This document shows positions 1-8,526 of a stretch of DNA of 64,000 nucleotides, one piece after another. The position numbers were made by a program, and so were the translations under genes. Each line of letters opens with the position of its first letter. Position 1 is the stretch's first letter. The stretch is from JAUWCL01 sp964599375. Its GTDB lineage: Bacteria; Krumholzibacteriota; Krumholzibacteriia; Krumholzibacteriales; Krumholzibacteriaceae. The notes below the pieces were generated by a model, which was not told where the DNA came from, made no database searches, and saw only the letters and a list, made by a program, of their open reading frames with translations. Location: the NCBI GenBank assembly GCA_964599375.1, contig CAZREW010000011.1, positions 1-64,000 of the forward strand. Direction: 5' to 3'.

Positions 1-151
1 CCACCCCCTGAGTCCCCTGACAAGCCTGAGAGGACATCAACGGCCTAAGAGACCCCATGGGATCCATCATGGAAAGCGGCGGGCGGCAAGGCCCCCGCCG
101 GGGAGTCAGGGGCCGTTTATAGTGGCGATCAGGGTATAGTCATCACCACTG
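1..151. other. Left-edge non-coding stretch
   Basis: I see no convincing coding region, tRNA or repeat here. The stretch lies downstream of the first minus-strand gene, beyond its terminator. It is GC-rich, and the few open frames crossing it are short and have no recognisable product. Confidence 0.5.
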
Positions 152-194
152 AAAAACCCGGCCCCGGAGTCTCGGATCACTCCAGTGCCGGGTT
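152..194 (-). terminator. Rho-independent terminator of the zincin-like gene
   Basis: Read on the minus strand, AACCCGGC (194-187) pairs with GCCGGGTT (162-155). A second nested pairing of CTGGAG with CTCCGG extends the hairpin. The stem runs directly into a run of T residues. It sits about 35 bases past the stop codon of the first gene. Confidence 0.75.
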
Positions 195-229
195 GCCTTT
201 TAAAGCTATTTTCTCAAAAGAGACACGGA

Positions 230-1297
230 CTAGCGTACCAGAAGCATCTTCCCGGTTCGGGACGCTGGACCTGCCGTGATACGGTAAAAATATATCCCGC
301 TGGCAGCCCGGGTCCCCGTATCGTTCATCCCGTCCCATGTCTTCTCGAATGTAGCCTGCGATATGGTTCCCGCCCAAAGATCCCTGACGAGAGAACCGTC
401 CGCGGCATAGATCCTGACGCTGATGTCCCTTCCTGTGACAGGGCCGTTGAAGTCGGCCCGGATCGTCGTAACTGGATTGAACGGGTTGGGATAATTGCCG
501 ACAGACTCGATCAGATCGTCTTCGGGCGATACCACCGCGATGACGGGAGCACCGGCAAGAGAGGCCATGAATTCCTCGAGTCGCTCGACATCCGAAGGCT
601 GCGCCAGATAGGGATTCTCGATCGATCCGGGATAAACAGCGAGCTCCCCGCCGAAAAGGATCCTGAAGTCCTCGGCGAATAACTCACTTGGCCTGTTCAT
701 GTGGATCGAGCTTTCGCTGTAGAGGGGATCATCCAGTATGCCTCTCATGCCCAGATATTCTTCCCATCCCTCGACGTCTCCGTCAGGCAGATACGCCTTC
801 TGGAAACAATGACCGAACTCATGAGTTACGACGGTCGCCGTCGTAGAGGCGGATACCTCCCAGACTCCCGGTGAAAGGAAGATCCTGCAGCCCGCCGATG
901 TGCTGCTCATGTAGTGCAGCCTCGGCATGGGGAGGATGTAGACGTCTATCTTCATATCGACGGTGCGGCCGTCGATGTCGATCTCTCGAAGAGCCCGCAT
1001 GACGGCCTCTTCACTCATCGGGAAAAACTCGCCGGCGCCCTTGTTCACTATCAGAGGGCTGGAGATATCCTCGATCAGATAATAGTACCCCCCGCCCTCC
1101 GGATAGAAGACGAGGTCACCGCTGGCATCGCGCCGGGTCATCTCCGAAAGTATGCCTTCAGGCGTGTATACCCTGACCGTCGAGCCGTTATCCAGGGCGT
1201 AGACGTGGGTAAAATCCTCCGCTCGAAGGCTTCCCGGCGCGGCAGATAAAGGGGCGGCAAGAGCCAGCACAAAATATATTAGTACCTTATTTTTCAA
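230..1297 (-). CDS. Secreted zincin-like protein with FlgD-like/type IX C-terminal domain
   Basis: This is a probable exported metalloprotein of unknown substrate. From the chosen TTG start (355 aa; AGGGAG lies 8 bases upstream) the first 20 residues form a signal peptide, KNKVLIYFVLALAAPLSA. A zinc-protease motif HEFGH is at about residues 159-163. An acidic SELFAEDFR segment about 40 residues later could supply a third ligand. The last 90 residues carry an NYPNPFNP motif, a WDG...GIYFYR segment and a terminal MLLVR. This is the beta-sandwich domain used as FlgD_ig-like or type IX secretion sorting tail in FCB bacteria. An upstream in-frame TTG at 1333 would extend the protein by 12 residues but gives a poorer leader. 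Proteolytic activity is an inference from HExxH only. Confidence 0.7.
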   Translation of the reverse strand: MKNKVLIYFVLALAAPLSAAPGSLRAEDFTHVYALDNGSTVRVYTPEGILSEMTRRDASGDLVFYPEGGGYYYLIEDISSPLIVNKGAGEFFPMSEEAVMRALREIDIDGRTVDMKIDVYILPMPRLHYMSSTSAGCRIFLSPGVWEVSASTTATVVTHEFGHCFQKAYLPDGDVEGWEEYLGMRGILDDPLYSESSIHMNRPSELFAEDFRILFGGELAVYPGSIENPYLAQPSDVERLEEFMASLAGAPVIAVVSPEDDLIESVGNYPNPFNPVTTIRADFNGPVTGRDISVRIYAADGSLVRDLWAGTISQATFEKTWDGMNDTGTRAASGIYFYRITAGPASRTGKMLLVR

Positions 1298-1710
1298 CAG
1301 GTTCTCCCTGTCACAAAACAGTCCTGCGCACAAGGGCTGTTATCTTCCATGGACAGGGGAATTGCATCGGATGTTCCCGGCTTCGAGACCTTCCGGTCCG
1401 ACAGCGCTCAGTATGCCCTAAAAGAGACTGCCACGAGGCCGGCGCGCGTGGGGCAGCCTTGTCTTACCTGTTGTGAAATTTATTGTTACGATGTCAGTAC
1501 TGACGTGGGAAATCGAATGTCAGGTTCGAGGAAAATCTTTATGAAAAGCCATTCCTGAAGTTCCTGATGCCTTGTCAGGCCCGTAAAATGGGGGTTTTTT
1601 CCTACCCGCCCAGGTGCTTAAGGCCCGTATTTATGCCGCATCCTATTTATTTATAAAGGATTAGATTCAAGAATAGACTGCTGAGGGAAAATACTCAAGG
1701 ATTAAACAGG
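1298..1710. other. Intergenic region between zincin-like gene and Omp85-type gene
   Basis: This gap of about 400 bases must hold the promoter of the zincin-like gene and the 3' end of the Omp85-type transcript. I could not identify a consensus -35/-10 pair or a clear terminator. It contains a perfect 12-base palindrome (listed separately) and an AT-rich block near 1640-1700. Open frames here look non-coding. Confidence 0.5.
1493..1504. repeat. Perfect 12-base palindrome GTCAGTACTGAC
   Basis: GTCAGTACTGAC reads the same on both strands and lies in a non-coding stretch, about 195 bases upstream of the zincin-like start. Its size and position suit a dimeric regulator site. No regulator can be assigned from the sequence. 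Confidence 0.4.
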
Positions 1711-3099
1711 TCAGAATCTGCTGCGCGTGGAGACGTAGTAGGAAGGGACACCCTCCTCACTGAAAGCTACCTCAAACCTTACCATGTCCTGGATCGGCGA
1801 GATGACTTCGAGACCGAATCCCGCCGTGGAGTGGAACCTCGTCTGCGGCGCCATGTCGAGTGAGTTCATCAGCGCGCCGTTGTCTACGAATGCGACAGTA
1901 TTGAGAGCGAGGTCGAATTTACCTATCAGGGGAATGTCGAAGGCATTTGGACCGTAGACGTTTCTCCTTAACTGGATCGTCGTCAACAGCCGTGAAGTAC
2001 CTCTGGCATCGCTTTCCGCATACCCTCTCAGGTCGTTCATCCCTCCCATTCCCAACTGATAGAACCATGGCAGTTCCCCGTCCCGGTTGTCGCCTGCGAA
2101 AGCGAATATGAGAGAACCGACACCGCGGACGGGCAGGTAGTAAGCACCCGTCAATGACATGAACGAGAACTGCTGCTTCATCCCATCGACACTCGTGAAC
2201 CTGCGAGCCGAAACTCCGGCGAACGCGCCGCTGAACGGCGAGATGAGATTATCCCTGCTGTCATATGTGAGTGAAAGCCCCGTGATAAGAAGGAGCTGCC
2301 TCAGATAGAGTCCATTCTGGTTAGGGGGCCCGTAGACTCCGAGTCTTGAGTACCTGCTCTCGAGCGTTATGTCGGGCATTATCCAGACCTGGCGAAGAAG
2401 GCTCCGGGTCAGCGGGAATCCCATGATGATGCCGCCGCCATGCCGCTCCTTCACGAAATCGGCCTTATCGGGCACGCTTATCTTCTCGTGCGTGAATCCC
2501 TGCATGCTCAGCCTCATCCTGTATTTCCCGACCCATGGCATGCTCCAGGCAATACTGGCACCCTGTTCCTGCTCTCTTCTCCTGTCGAATCCCGCGAAGA
2601 GCTCCTGTCCGGAACCCTGAAAGTTTCTGATCTTCCAGCGGATGCCGTAGCTTACGCCCTTTTCCAGGTCGTAGCTGAGCGAAGGCATGGGGTATTTCAT
2701 GAAGAGATCCGGCCGCTCCGAGACCTGGACGATCACGTCGCAATGCCCGGCTGACGTCTCGTCTATAGTGATATCGACTTCGGAGAAGAACCCAAGGCCG
2801 CGAAGGTAGGAGTGATCCCTGTACAGGACATCCCTGTCGAGGTGCTCGCCCTCTTTCGTAGCCATCTCCCGTATTATCGTCCAACGCTTGGTGTGCGTGT
2901 TGCCCTTGACGACTATCTCATCGACGATGCTGCCCTGGAAGGGACTCACTTCGACCTCTAGCGCCTCGCGTGACGCGTCTACGGCCGACATCCTCGACGC
3001 GAACGCCCCGCCTCCCGCGGCGGCCACATCACCGCAGAGGACTGCCGCTATGACAAAAACAATCGGCAGCAGATATAGTTTTCGGATTATGCCAGGCAA
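1711..3099 (-). CDS. Omp85/BamA-like outer-membrane barrel with one POTRA domain
   Basis: This is a predicted outer-membrane protein of the Omp85 superfamily, whose members insert or export proteins at the outer membrane. The 462-residue product starts with a signal peptide (about 1-28). One POTRA-like domain follows (about 55-135), with the typical VDEIVVKGNTHTKRWTIIRE opening and the GLGFFSEVDITID core. The rest looks like a beta barrel, with alternating strands, a GGMNDLRGY loop like the conserved Omp85 RGF/RGY motif, and a C-terminal SRF ending in Phe. BamA normally has five POTRA domains, so this is a short paralog nearer to the surface-antigen/TamA-like or single-POTRA type. It follows the envelope-stress operon, separated by 101 bases that contain an inverted repeat. 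Confidence 0.85.
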   Translation of the reverse strand: MPGIIRKLYLLPIVFVIAAVLCGDVAAAGGGAFASRMSAVDASREALEVEVSPFQGSIVDEIVVKGNTHTKRWTIIREMATKEGEHLDRDVLYRDHSYLRGLGFFSEVDITIDETSAGHCDVIVQVSERPDLFMKYPMPSLSYDLEKGVSYGIRWKIRNFQGSGQELFAGFDRRREQEQGASIAWSMPWVGKYRMRLSMQGFTHEKISVPDKADFVKERHGGGIIMGFPLTRSLLRQVWIMPDITLESRYSRLGVYGPPNQNGLYLRQLLLITGLSLTYDSRDNLISPFSGAFAGVSARRFTSVDGMKQQFSFMSLTGAYYLPVRGVGSLIFAFAGDNRDGELPWFYQLGMGGMNDLRGYAESDARGTSRLLTTIQLRRNVYGPNAFDIPLIGKFDLALNTVAFVDNGALMNSLDMAPQTRFHSTAGFGLEVISPIQDMVRFEVAFSEEGVPSYYVSTRSRF

Positions 3100-3125
3100 T
3101 GTCGGGGCGCTCCAGACTCCCGTAT

Positions 3126-3159
3126 ATACGGGGAATTGCAGGTCAAGGTCTCCCCGTAT
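3126..3159. repeat. 9-base perfect inverted repeat between bactofilin-like and Omp85-type genes
   Basis: ATACGGGGA (3126-3134) and TCCCCGTAT (3151-3159) are perfect inverted copies separated by 16 bases. An overlapping 10-base palindrome, CGTATATACG, covers 3121-3130. Neither side is followed by a T run, so an operator or attenuator fits better than an intrinsic terminator. It lies 27-60 bases upstream of the Omp85-type start codon. Confidence 0.5.
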
Positions 3160-3200
3160 GATAACAATTGACGAGAGAATAGTAAAGCGCTATCCCCTGA

Positions 3201-4595
3201 TCATTCCTCGTCCGGCCCGGGCCATTCGGGCGTATCCGGACCCTCGGTAGCGCCGTACATCCCGGTATTAGTCCGGGCCGCTGAAGCACCAGGCAGCTCG
3301 GGCATGCCACGCCGCTCGAGCGGAAGAGCGCCGGCCTTGGATATGATCAGGGCCCCCGATCCCAGCGCCACGGCCAGGAAGTTGACGAATACCGCGATCG
3401 TCTTGAGCAGGAGCTGAACAGGCCCGAGGAACGGCACGACCCACATCATAGCGGCAACGAAACCGGGCAGCGTGATGAGGAACAGTCCCATGAAACCGCA
3501 GAGGAACTGCGAGGCGCCGTCAGGCCCGAACTTCTTGCATAGGAGCCTGCCCAGCGCGAGAGCGCTTACGAAGTAACCTAGCAGCAGGAGCGCTCCGTAC
3601 GAGAGCACCAACAGAAGCGCAACCGGTATCCCGATGATCGTGATACTTAGGATCACCCCGAGGATCAACACCACTACCGAACCGACCAGCAGCAAGAGGA
3701 CCCCTACCCCGAGCGATCTGAAGAATGAACCGAATACATGATCTGAGGAGATCCTCATCCGGTCGGGCAGGAAGTAGATGATCATAAGAAGCAGGATTGT
3801 GAAAATGACGAACTTGATCACCCTGGTGATCACGTTCCAGATGTTTCCCGTGTGGTAGGAAAAGAACGGAAGACGGATATTCGGAGCTCCTCCGGCCACG
3901 TTCACGGTCTCGCCCCTTATGCGGGGATTGTCGTACTCGTTCAGCTCGCCCATCACCGATACTACATCCCCGTTGATCACGGCCGTGCCGTGAAGCTCGG
4001 TATCGCCAAAGATGTTGACCACGTTTCCGCGGACCTTCCCCTCTATGACTATATCGCCCCCGATGGCTACGACATCGCCCTGGACAAGCTCATGCCTTCC
4101 GATATGGATGTCTTCCCCGAACTTGACGACATCGCGTCCCCTCACCTTCACGTAAGCCCTGTCGTCGTCTTCGAGAAGCATCGCCGCAAGAGATTCAGGC
4201 ACGTCCTCCAGCATATTGAAATCGTAATCCAGGTCTTTAAGGGCGTTGTTCAGCTCGCGATGGTCGAGCTCGAGAAGCACTTTCTCTTCGCCATCCTTGG
4301 ACCCTACCTTGATGCCCTCGTCTGAGATGGTTATCTTGACCGACTTCTGCTTTTCCTTGGCCGCTTTCATCTCGGCTCTGGCCTTTTCGAGTTCGGCCTC
4401 GGCCTTTTTCTTATCCTCAGTGGCTTTGGCAGCCTTCGTGCTATCGGTCGTTTCCTTTTCCTGGGCAGTTGTCACCACCTTGAACGGCGCTTGTGTTCTT
4501 TTGGTGCTGGTGCCGGTCGGTCCCGCCGCGACGAGAATAAACGAGCAGATGAATACGGCGACCCTGGCTACTACCGCGCTAAATAATGCTGACAT
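3201..4595 (-). CDS. Bactofilin-like polymer-forming membrane protein
   Basis: This protein probably acts at the inner membrane as an envelope-associated scaffold. The 464 residues begin with a hydrophobic leader (about 8-24). A charged, coiled-coil-prone stretch follows (about 50-88, rich in KAEAELEKARAEMKAAKEK). A short beta-helical block at about 160-235 has the repeating GDVVAIGGDIVIEGKVRGN pattern typical of bactofilin or polymer-forming proteins. The C-terminal part holds several membrane helices (about 255-275, 295-345 and 370-415). Its start overlaps the end of the anti-sigma gene by 17 bases, so it is the last member of the sigma/anti-sigma operon. The combination of a bactofilin-like block with a multi-pass region is known in families annotated as polymer-forming cytoskeletal proteins. 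The exact role is not known. Confidence 0.7.
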   Translation of the reverse strand: MSALFSAVVARVAVFICSFILVAAGPTGTSTKRTQAPFKVVTTAQEKETTDSTKAAKATEDKKKAEAELEKARAEMKAAKEKQKSVKITISDEGIKVGSKDGEEKVLLELDHRELNNALKDLDYDFNMLEDVPESLAAMLLEDDDRAYVKVRGRDVVKFGEDIHIGRHELVQGDVVAIGGDIVIEGKVRGNVVNIFGDTELHGTAVINGDVVSVMGELNEYDNPRIRGETVNVAGGAPNIRLPFFSYHTGNIWNVITRVIKFVIFTILLLMIIYFLPDRMRISSDHVFGSFFRSLGVGVLLLLVGSVVVLILGVILSITIIGIPVALLLVLSYGALLLLGYFVSALALGRLLCKKFGPDGASQFLCGFMGLFLITLPGFVAAMMWVVPFLGPVQLLLKTIAVFVNFLAVALGSGALIISKAGALPLERRGMPELPGASAARTNTGMYGATEGPDTPEWPGPDEE

Positions 4596-5226
4596 GGGTC
4601 TCTCCCTTGCTCCAGGCGATCCGGGTCGCCCTCACCACGAGTACGATAAGCACTGCTGCAGCCAGCCCGGCCATCAACAGATGGGACAGCTGGATACCTG
4701 ATATCTGTCTTTCAAATGTCGAGAGCAGGATCCTGCCCGCGAGCCTGTAATTCGTGGATGTCGCGAGATAACTTCCTATCACCGACGGATCCTCTATGAT
4801 CCGCCTGGCTATATAAAATCCCGATCCGGCCAGGGACGCGGTCCTGCCCGCGGCTGACGCGATCATTCCGAGCATCGGTGTGTAAACGGCGATGAACAAC
4901 CCGAATACGGCCGCGATCCCGGACGCGACTCTCGCGGGAAACGGGATCCTGTCCCATCCGTTCCTTACCGCCGCACCTGCCCTGCTGGCCGCGCTCTTCC
5001 TGTACCTGGCCACGTCGACCCTGGCCATGACTCCGGAATCGAAACCCGCAGAAGGCTCGGCCAGCGGTATCCCGTCGAGGGCCTCGAATACCGCGGCGAA
5101 CCGCATGTCCATATCCCTGCAAGACCGGCACGCCGCCAGGTGAGCCTCATACTCCGCCATCCCGGCGGTATCGAGCTCCCCGTCATGGTATTTCTGGATC
5201 AGCATCTCGAAATGCCGGCAGTTCAT
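4579..5226 (-). CDS. Zinc-finger anti-sigma factor (zf-HC2 type)
   Basis: This is the predicted membrane-anchored anti-sigma factor that holds the neighbouring ECF sigma factor inactive. From the ATG at 5226 (215 aa) the N terminus reads MNCRHFEML, then HLAACRSC. This gives the zf-HC2 ligand set C3, H29, C33 and C36. Hydrophobic segments in the middle (about 95-125) and near the C terminus (about 180-205) could anchor it. An upstream start at 5298 is possible in frame, but it would run inside the DUF4097 gene and destroy the 4-base spacing. The genes sigma, DUF4097, anti-sigma and bactofilin-like are nearly contiguous, which supports co-regulation. Confidence 0.8.
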   Translation of the reverse strand: MNCRHFEMLIQKYHDGELDTAGMAEYEAHLAACRSCRDMDMRFAAVFEALDGIPLAEPSAGFDSGVMARVDVARYRKSAASRAGAAVRNGWDRIPFPARVASGIAAVFGLFIAVYTPMLGMIASAAGRTASLAGSGFYIARRIIEDPSVIGSYLATSTNYRLAGRILLSTFERQISGIQLSHLLMAGLAAAVLIVLVVRATRIAWSKGETHVSII

Positions 5227-5230
5227 AGTC

Positions 5231-6334
5231 CTACTCCTCGGGCTCCTCGATTGTAATGTTGCCGCCAGCCGTCTCAAGGATGACCTTTGCCCGACCATCC
5301 CTCACTATACCAGCTATCCTGTTTCTGTCCACCTTGGTGACCGTGATCGGCAGACGCGCGGTGATTTCGCCGGAAGTCGTCGAGGCCTTCAGTATATATC
5401 CGTATTCCATGGCTGTAAGGAACCGGAGAGTCACATCGCCGCTCGATGTAGTGATGTTGTAGTCGTTAAGCCCTTTGGGAACAACGCGGAAGTTAAGGTC
5501 GCCGCTGGCCGCGGACGCCGCTACGGCGCCACGCACGTCCACGAACTTCGCCGATCCGCTTATACCCTCGTAATTGACGGCTCCCACCCCGTCGACGACC
5601 GAGTCGCCGGAATAGGTCGTCAGGTGCAGCGCCCCGCCGATAGAGGTGATCTCGGTGTCGCCCGTGGCAACACTGATCTCGGCGTCGCCTCCGACGTTCC
5701 GGACAACGATATCGCCTGCCGCGCTGCTCAGCTTGATTGAACCCGTCACATCCTCGATCTCGATGTCACCGCTCGCGACATTCGCCTCGACATCCCCGTC
5801 GATATCCCTGATAGCAAGGTCGCCACTGGCCGTGGAAACCTCCACGTCGTCCAGGATATGGCTGATCTCTATATCACCACTCGCGGAGGAAGCCGCTACG
5901 GGCAGCCCCGCTGGAACTATCAGCGTCATCGATATGCTCATCGACTGGCTCCGCTCGAACATGATCGAGAATATGCTCTTCTTGACCTTGCCCTTCTTCG
6001 GATACCTGGTCTCGATCTTTATCGTCTCATCGGGCCTGGTGACCACGACGCCCATGCTTTCGGCGATCTTCCTGGCCGACTCCTCGTCCTCGGCCTTGAC
6101 GATCTTGACTATCTTCAGTTCGATCGTCTCCCGCCCGGCTTCTCCCGTGACGATGATGTCGCCGTTAAGGCTCTCGATGGAGAGTAGCTTCGCTCCGTCC
6201 ACGGTGATCGTTTTGGAGATTGTCTCTTCATGTTTGTAGGTAGCACCCTCGACAGCGGCATCCCCCATAATGATCGCGGAGATCACAGCCACTCCCATTG
6301 CCACCATAGCTTTTACTGCTGTCGTATGCTTCAT
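5231..6334 (-). CDS. DUF4097-family beta-helical envelope protein
   Basis: This is a predicted exported or surface-facing protein of the DUF4097 (adhesin-like, LiaG-related) family. The 367 residues begin with a signal sequence (about 1-29). The body is a right-handed repeat built on the motif S(T/A)ASGDIEI..V.G, seen at least nine times between about 145 and 330. Such repeats form a stacked beta solenoid. The start codon overlaps the sigma-factor stop (ATGA), and a GGAG ribosome-binding site lies just upstream. DUF4097 genes are commonly found beside ECF sigma and anti-sigma genes in envelope-stress loci. That supports the same role here, though the ligand or function is not known. Confidence 0.8.
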   Translation of the reverse strand: MKHTTAVKAMVAMGVAVISAIIMGDAAVEGATYKHEETISKTITVDGAKLLSIESLNGDIIVTGEAGRETIELKIVKIVKAEDEESARKIAESMGVVVTRPDETIKIETRYPKKGKVKKSIFSIMFERSQSMSISMTLIVPAGLPVAASSASGDIEISHILDDVEVSTASGDLAIRDIDGDVEANVASGDIEIEDVTGSIKLSSAAGDIVVRNVGGDAEISVATGDTEITSIGGALHLTTYSGDSVVDGVGAVNYEGISGSAKFVDVRGAVAASAASGDLNFRVVPKGLNDYNITTSSGDVTLRFLTAMEYGYILKASTTSGEITARLPITVTKVDRNRIAGIVRDGRAKVILETAGGNITIEEPEE

Positions 6335-6936
6335 GGAAGATCAACTCCTGTAGTTCCGCTCTCGTCCAGCATTCCTTTGTCCGTGAAAAAATCCTTGATC
6401 ATGTTCCTCGCTCTGTGTATACGGGCCTTGACCGTGCCTAGAGGGATCCCGAGGTTATCCGCGATCTCCTCGTATGAAAGCTGCTCCTGGTGCCTGAGGA
6501 TCACGATGATCCTGTAATGCTCCGGCAGGTTGCTCACAGCTTCTTCCAGCACTGCCATCATCTCCCTCGTCTGAAGATCTCTCTCCGGGTCGCCGGTCTT
6601 GGAAGCGATCTGACGGGGCATATCGCCCTCATCGCTGGAAACGGGCTCGTCCAGAGAGACGACGCCTTTTCTGCGCCTGCGGATAAAATCGATGCACAGG
6701 TTCGAAGTGATCCTGTAAAGCCAGCTCGAAAAAGGGTACGAAGGATTGTACCTGTCGAGCACATTGAACGTCCGGACGAAGACCTCCTGCGCGAGGTCTT
6801 CCGCGTCGGTCTCGTTCCTGACCATCCGTATACAGATGCTGTAGACCGGTCTCCTGTATTTTGCGAGAAGTTCCTCAAAAGCCTTCTCATCTCCTCTCAG
6901 GCATCTCTTGACCAGTTGTGCGTCTTCCCGACTCAC
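6331..6936 (-). CDS. ECF-type RNA polymerase sigma factor
   Basis: This is a group IV sigma-70 factor that directs RNA polymerase to stress promoters. The 201 residues show sigma region 2 at about 20-90 (DAEDLAQEVFVRTF, then FSSWLYRITSNLCIDFIRRRR). Sigma region 4 is at about 130-185 (LPEHYRIIVILRHQEQLSYEEIADNLGIPLGTVKARIHRAR, given here as a region). There is no region 1.1 or region 3. The start codon is GTG, with AAGGTG seven bases upstream. It heads the four-gene operon with its likely anti-sigma factor, and it is divergent from enolase across about 290 bases. Confidence 0.92.
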   Translation of the reverse strand: MSREDAQLVKRCLRGDEKAFEELLAKYRRPVYSICIRMVRNETDAEDLAQEVFVRTFNVLDRYNPSYPFSSWLYRITSNLCIDFIRRRRKGVVSLDEPVSSDEGDMPRQIASKTGDPERDLQTREMMAVLEEAVSNLPEHYRIIVILRHQEQLSYEEIADNLGIPLGTVKARIHRARNMIKDFFTDKGMLDESGTTGVDLP

Positions 6937-7134
6937 TGTCTACACCTTGATTACGGGAACAGGTAAAGAATGTTTCCACCGGTATTGATCATTTTCATAA
7001 TTATTCCGGGTCTCCGGGACAGGGTCGCGCGAAGAATAACAGCATGTCCGATGACGGTAAAGGCCAATTCTTGTAAAGTATATCCTTTTAAAAGGTTCCG
7101 GACCCGGGGATCGGATCGGCCGGAGAGAATTTAT

Positions 7135-7178
7135 CTTGACACCACGCGCAGGCCGGGAATAGAATCCGGCATGTCAAG
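7135..7178 (+). promoter_or_regulatory. Sigma-70-type promoter of eno with flanking inverted repeat
   Basis: TTGACA (7136-7141) and TAGAAT (7160-7165) are separated by 18 bases, placing the start point near 7172. CTTGACA (7135-7141) is repeated inverted as TGTCAAG (7172-7178), so the promoter is bracketed by a 7-base inverted repeat. The enolase ATG is about 60 bases downstream. Confidence 0.7.
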
Positions 7179-7230
7179 GTAATTGCCTTACCTGTTGTCT
7201 TTGCGTCACTTATCCCTGAGAGGGGGCCTG

Positions 7231-8517
7231 ATGACCGGCATCGAATTCGTATCAGCCAGGGAGGTCCTCGATTCACGGGGCAATCCCACAGTCGAAGTCG
7301 AGGTCCTGCTCGAGAGCGGGGCGTTCGGAAGGACCATAGTACCATCGGGGGCGTCGACGGGCGAGCATGAAGCTGTCGAGCTGCGCGACGGGGACGCGAA
7401 GAGGTACGGCGGCAAGGGAGTCCTCAAGGCCGTAGAGAACGTGAATGAGATCATCGCTCCCGAGGTGATAGAGCTCGATGCTCTCGACCAGGTCTATATC
7501 GACCATATGTTATGCGAGCTCGACGGAACGCCGAACAAGAGCAGGCTTGGCGCGAACGCCATTCTGGGAGTATCGATCGCAGTCGCCAAAGCCGCCGCTG
7601 AAGCGCTCGGGATCCCTCTGTATCAGCATATCGGCGGGGTCGGGGCCCGTGTCCTGCCCGTTCCCATGATGAATGTCCTTAACGGCGGCAAGCACGCTGA
7701 CAACAACGTCGATATCCAGGAATTCATGATCGTGCCAATGGGAGCCCCCAACCTCACCGAGGCGGTAAGATACGGGGCTGAGGTGTTTCACGCGCTCAAA
7801 AAGATACTCTCGGAAAAAGGCTACACCACATCGGTCGGCGACGAGGGAGGTTTCGCTCCCGATCTCAAATCGAACAGGGAGGCGCTCGAAGTAATAGTCG
7901 CCGCGATAGAAAAGGCAGGCTACAGGCCGGGCGAGGATGTGGCTCTCGCGCTCGACCCTGCCGCGAGCGAGTTCATGAAAGGCGACAGTTACAAGCTCGA
8001 GGCGGAGGGAAAGACACTTGATTCGTCCGGTATGATCGATTTCTACGAGAAGCTGGTCGATGATTTCCCGATAATCTCGATCGAGGACGGTCTAGGCGAG
8101 GATGACTGGGACGGATGGAAGCTTCTCACCGAAAGCCTGGGCCGCCGGATACAGATCGTAGGCGACGACCTCTTCGTGACGAACACGAGCCGCCTCGCCC
8201 GCGGTATCAGAGAGGGTATCGCCAATTCTATATTGATAAAGCTGAACCAGATAGGTACGCTCACCGAGACCCTGAACGCCATCGAGATGGCGAAGAAGGC
8301 CGGCTACACCTCGATCATCTCGCACAGGTCGGGCGAGAGCGAGGATGTCACCATTGCGCAGATGGCGGTCGCGGTCGGCTCCGGGCAGATCAAGACGGGG
8401 TCGGCATCGCGCACAGACCGCGTGGCGAAATACAACGAACTGATGAGGATCGAGGAAGAGCTGGGTGAGATAGCTCAGTGGCCTGGAAAATCAGCCTTCT
8501 GGTCGACACTCGGATAG
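7231..8517 (+). CDS. eno: Enolase
   Basis: Enolase converts 2-phosphoglycerate to phosphoenolpyruvate in glycolysis and runs the reverse step in gluconeogenesis. It is cytosolic and needs Mg2+. The 428-residue protein is full length for the family. It has the N-terminal AREVLDSRGNPTVEVEV motif, GASTGEHEAVELRDGD, the acid/base region SVGDEGGFAPDL, the metal-ligand segment SIEDGLGEDDW, the conserved ILIKLNQIGTLTET signature, and the C-terminal ISHRSGESED. The ATG at 7231 is preferred because GAGAGGGGG precedes it by a few bases. Upstream in-frame starts add residues not found in enolases. The FtsB-like gene follows after 9 bases, an order also known in proteobacteria. Confidence 0.98.
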   Translation: MTGIEFVSAREVLDSRGNPTVEVEVLLESGAFGRTIVPSGASTGEHEAVELRDGDAKRYGGKGVLKAVENVNEIIAPEVIELDALDQVYIDHMLCELDGTPNKSRLGANAILGVSIAVAKAAAEALGIPLYQHIGGVGARVLPVPMMNVLNGGKHADNNVDIQEFMIVPMGAPNLTEAVRYGAEVFHALKKILSEKGYTTSVGDEGGFAPDLKSNREALEVIVAAIEKAGYRPGEDVALALDPAASEFMKGDSYKLEAEGKTLDSSGMIDFYEKLVDDFPIISIEDGLGEDDWDGWKLLTESLGRRIQIVGDDLFVTNTSRLARGIREGIANSILIKLNQIGTLTETLNAIEMAKKAGYTSIISHRSGESEDVTIAQMAVAVGSGQIKTGSASRTDRVAKYNELMRIEEELGEIAQWPGKSAFWSTLG

Positions 8518-8526
8518 AGGGATGTC

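Noticed and set aside
6949..6977. ECF-like autoregulatory promoter GGAAAC-N17-GTAATC ahead of the sigma-factor gene
   Set aside because: The start point would fall at or after the ribosome-binding site AAGGTG (6943-6948), leaving no leader for translation. The match to ECF consensus is also weak.
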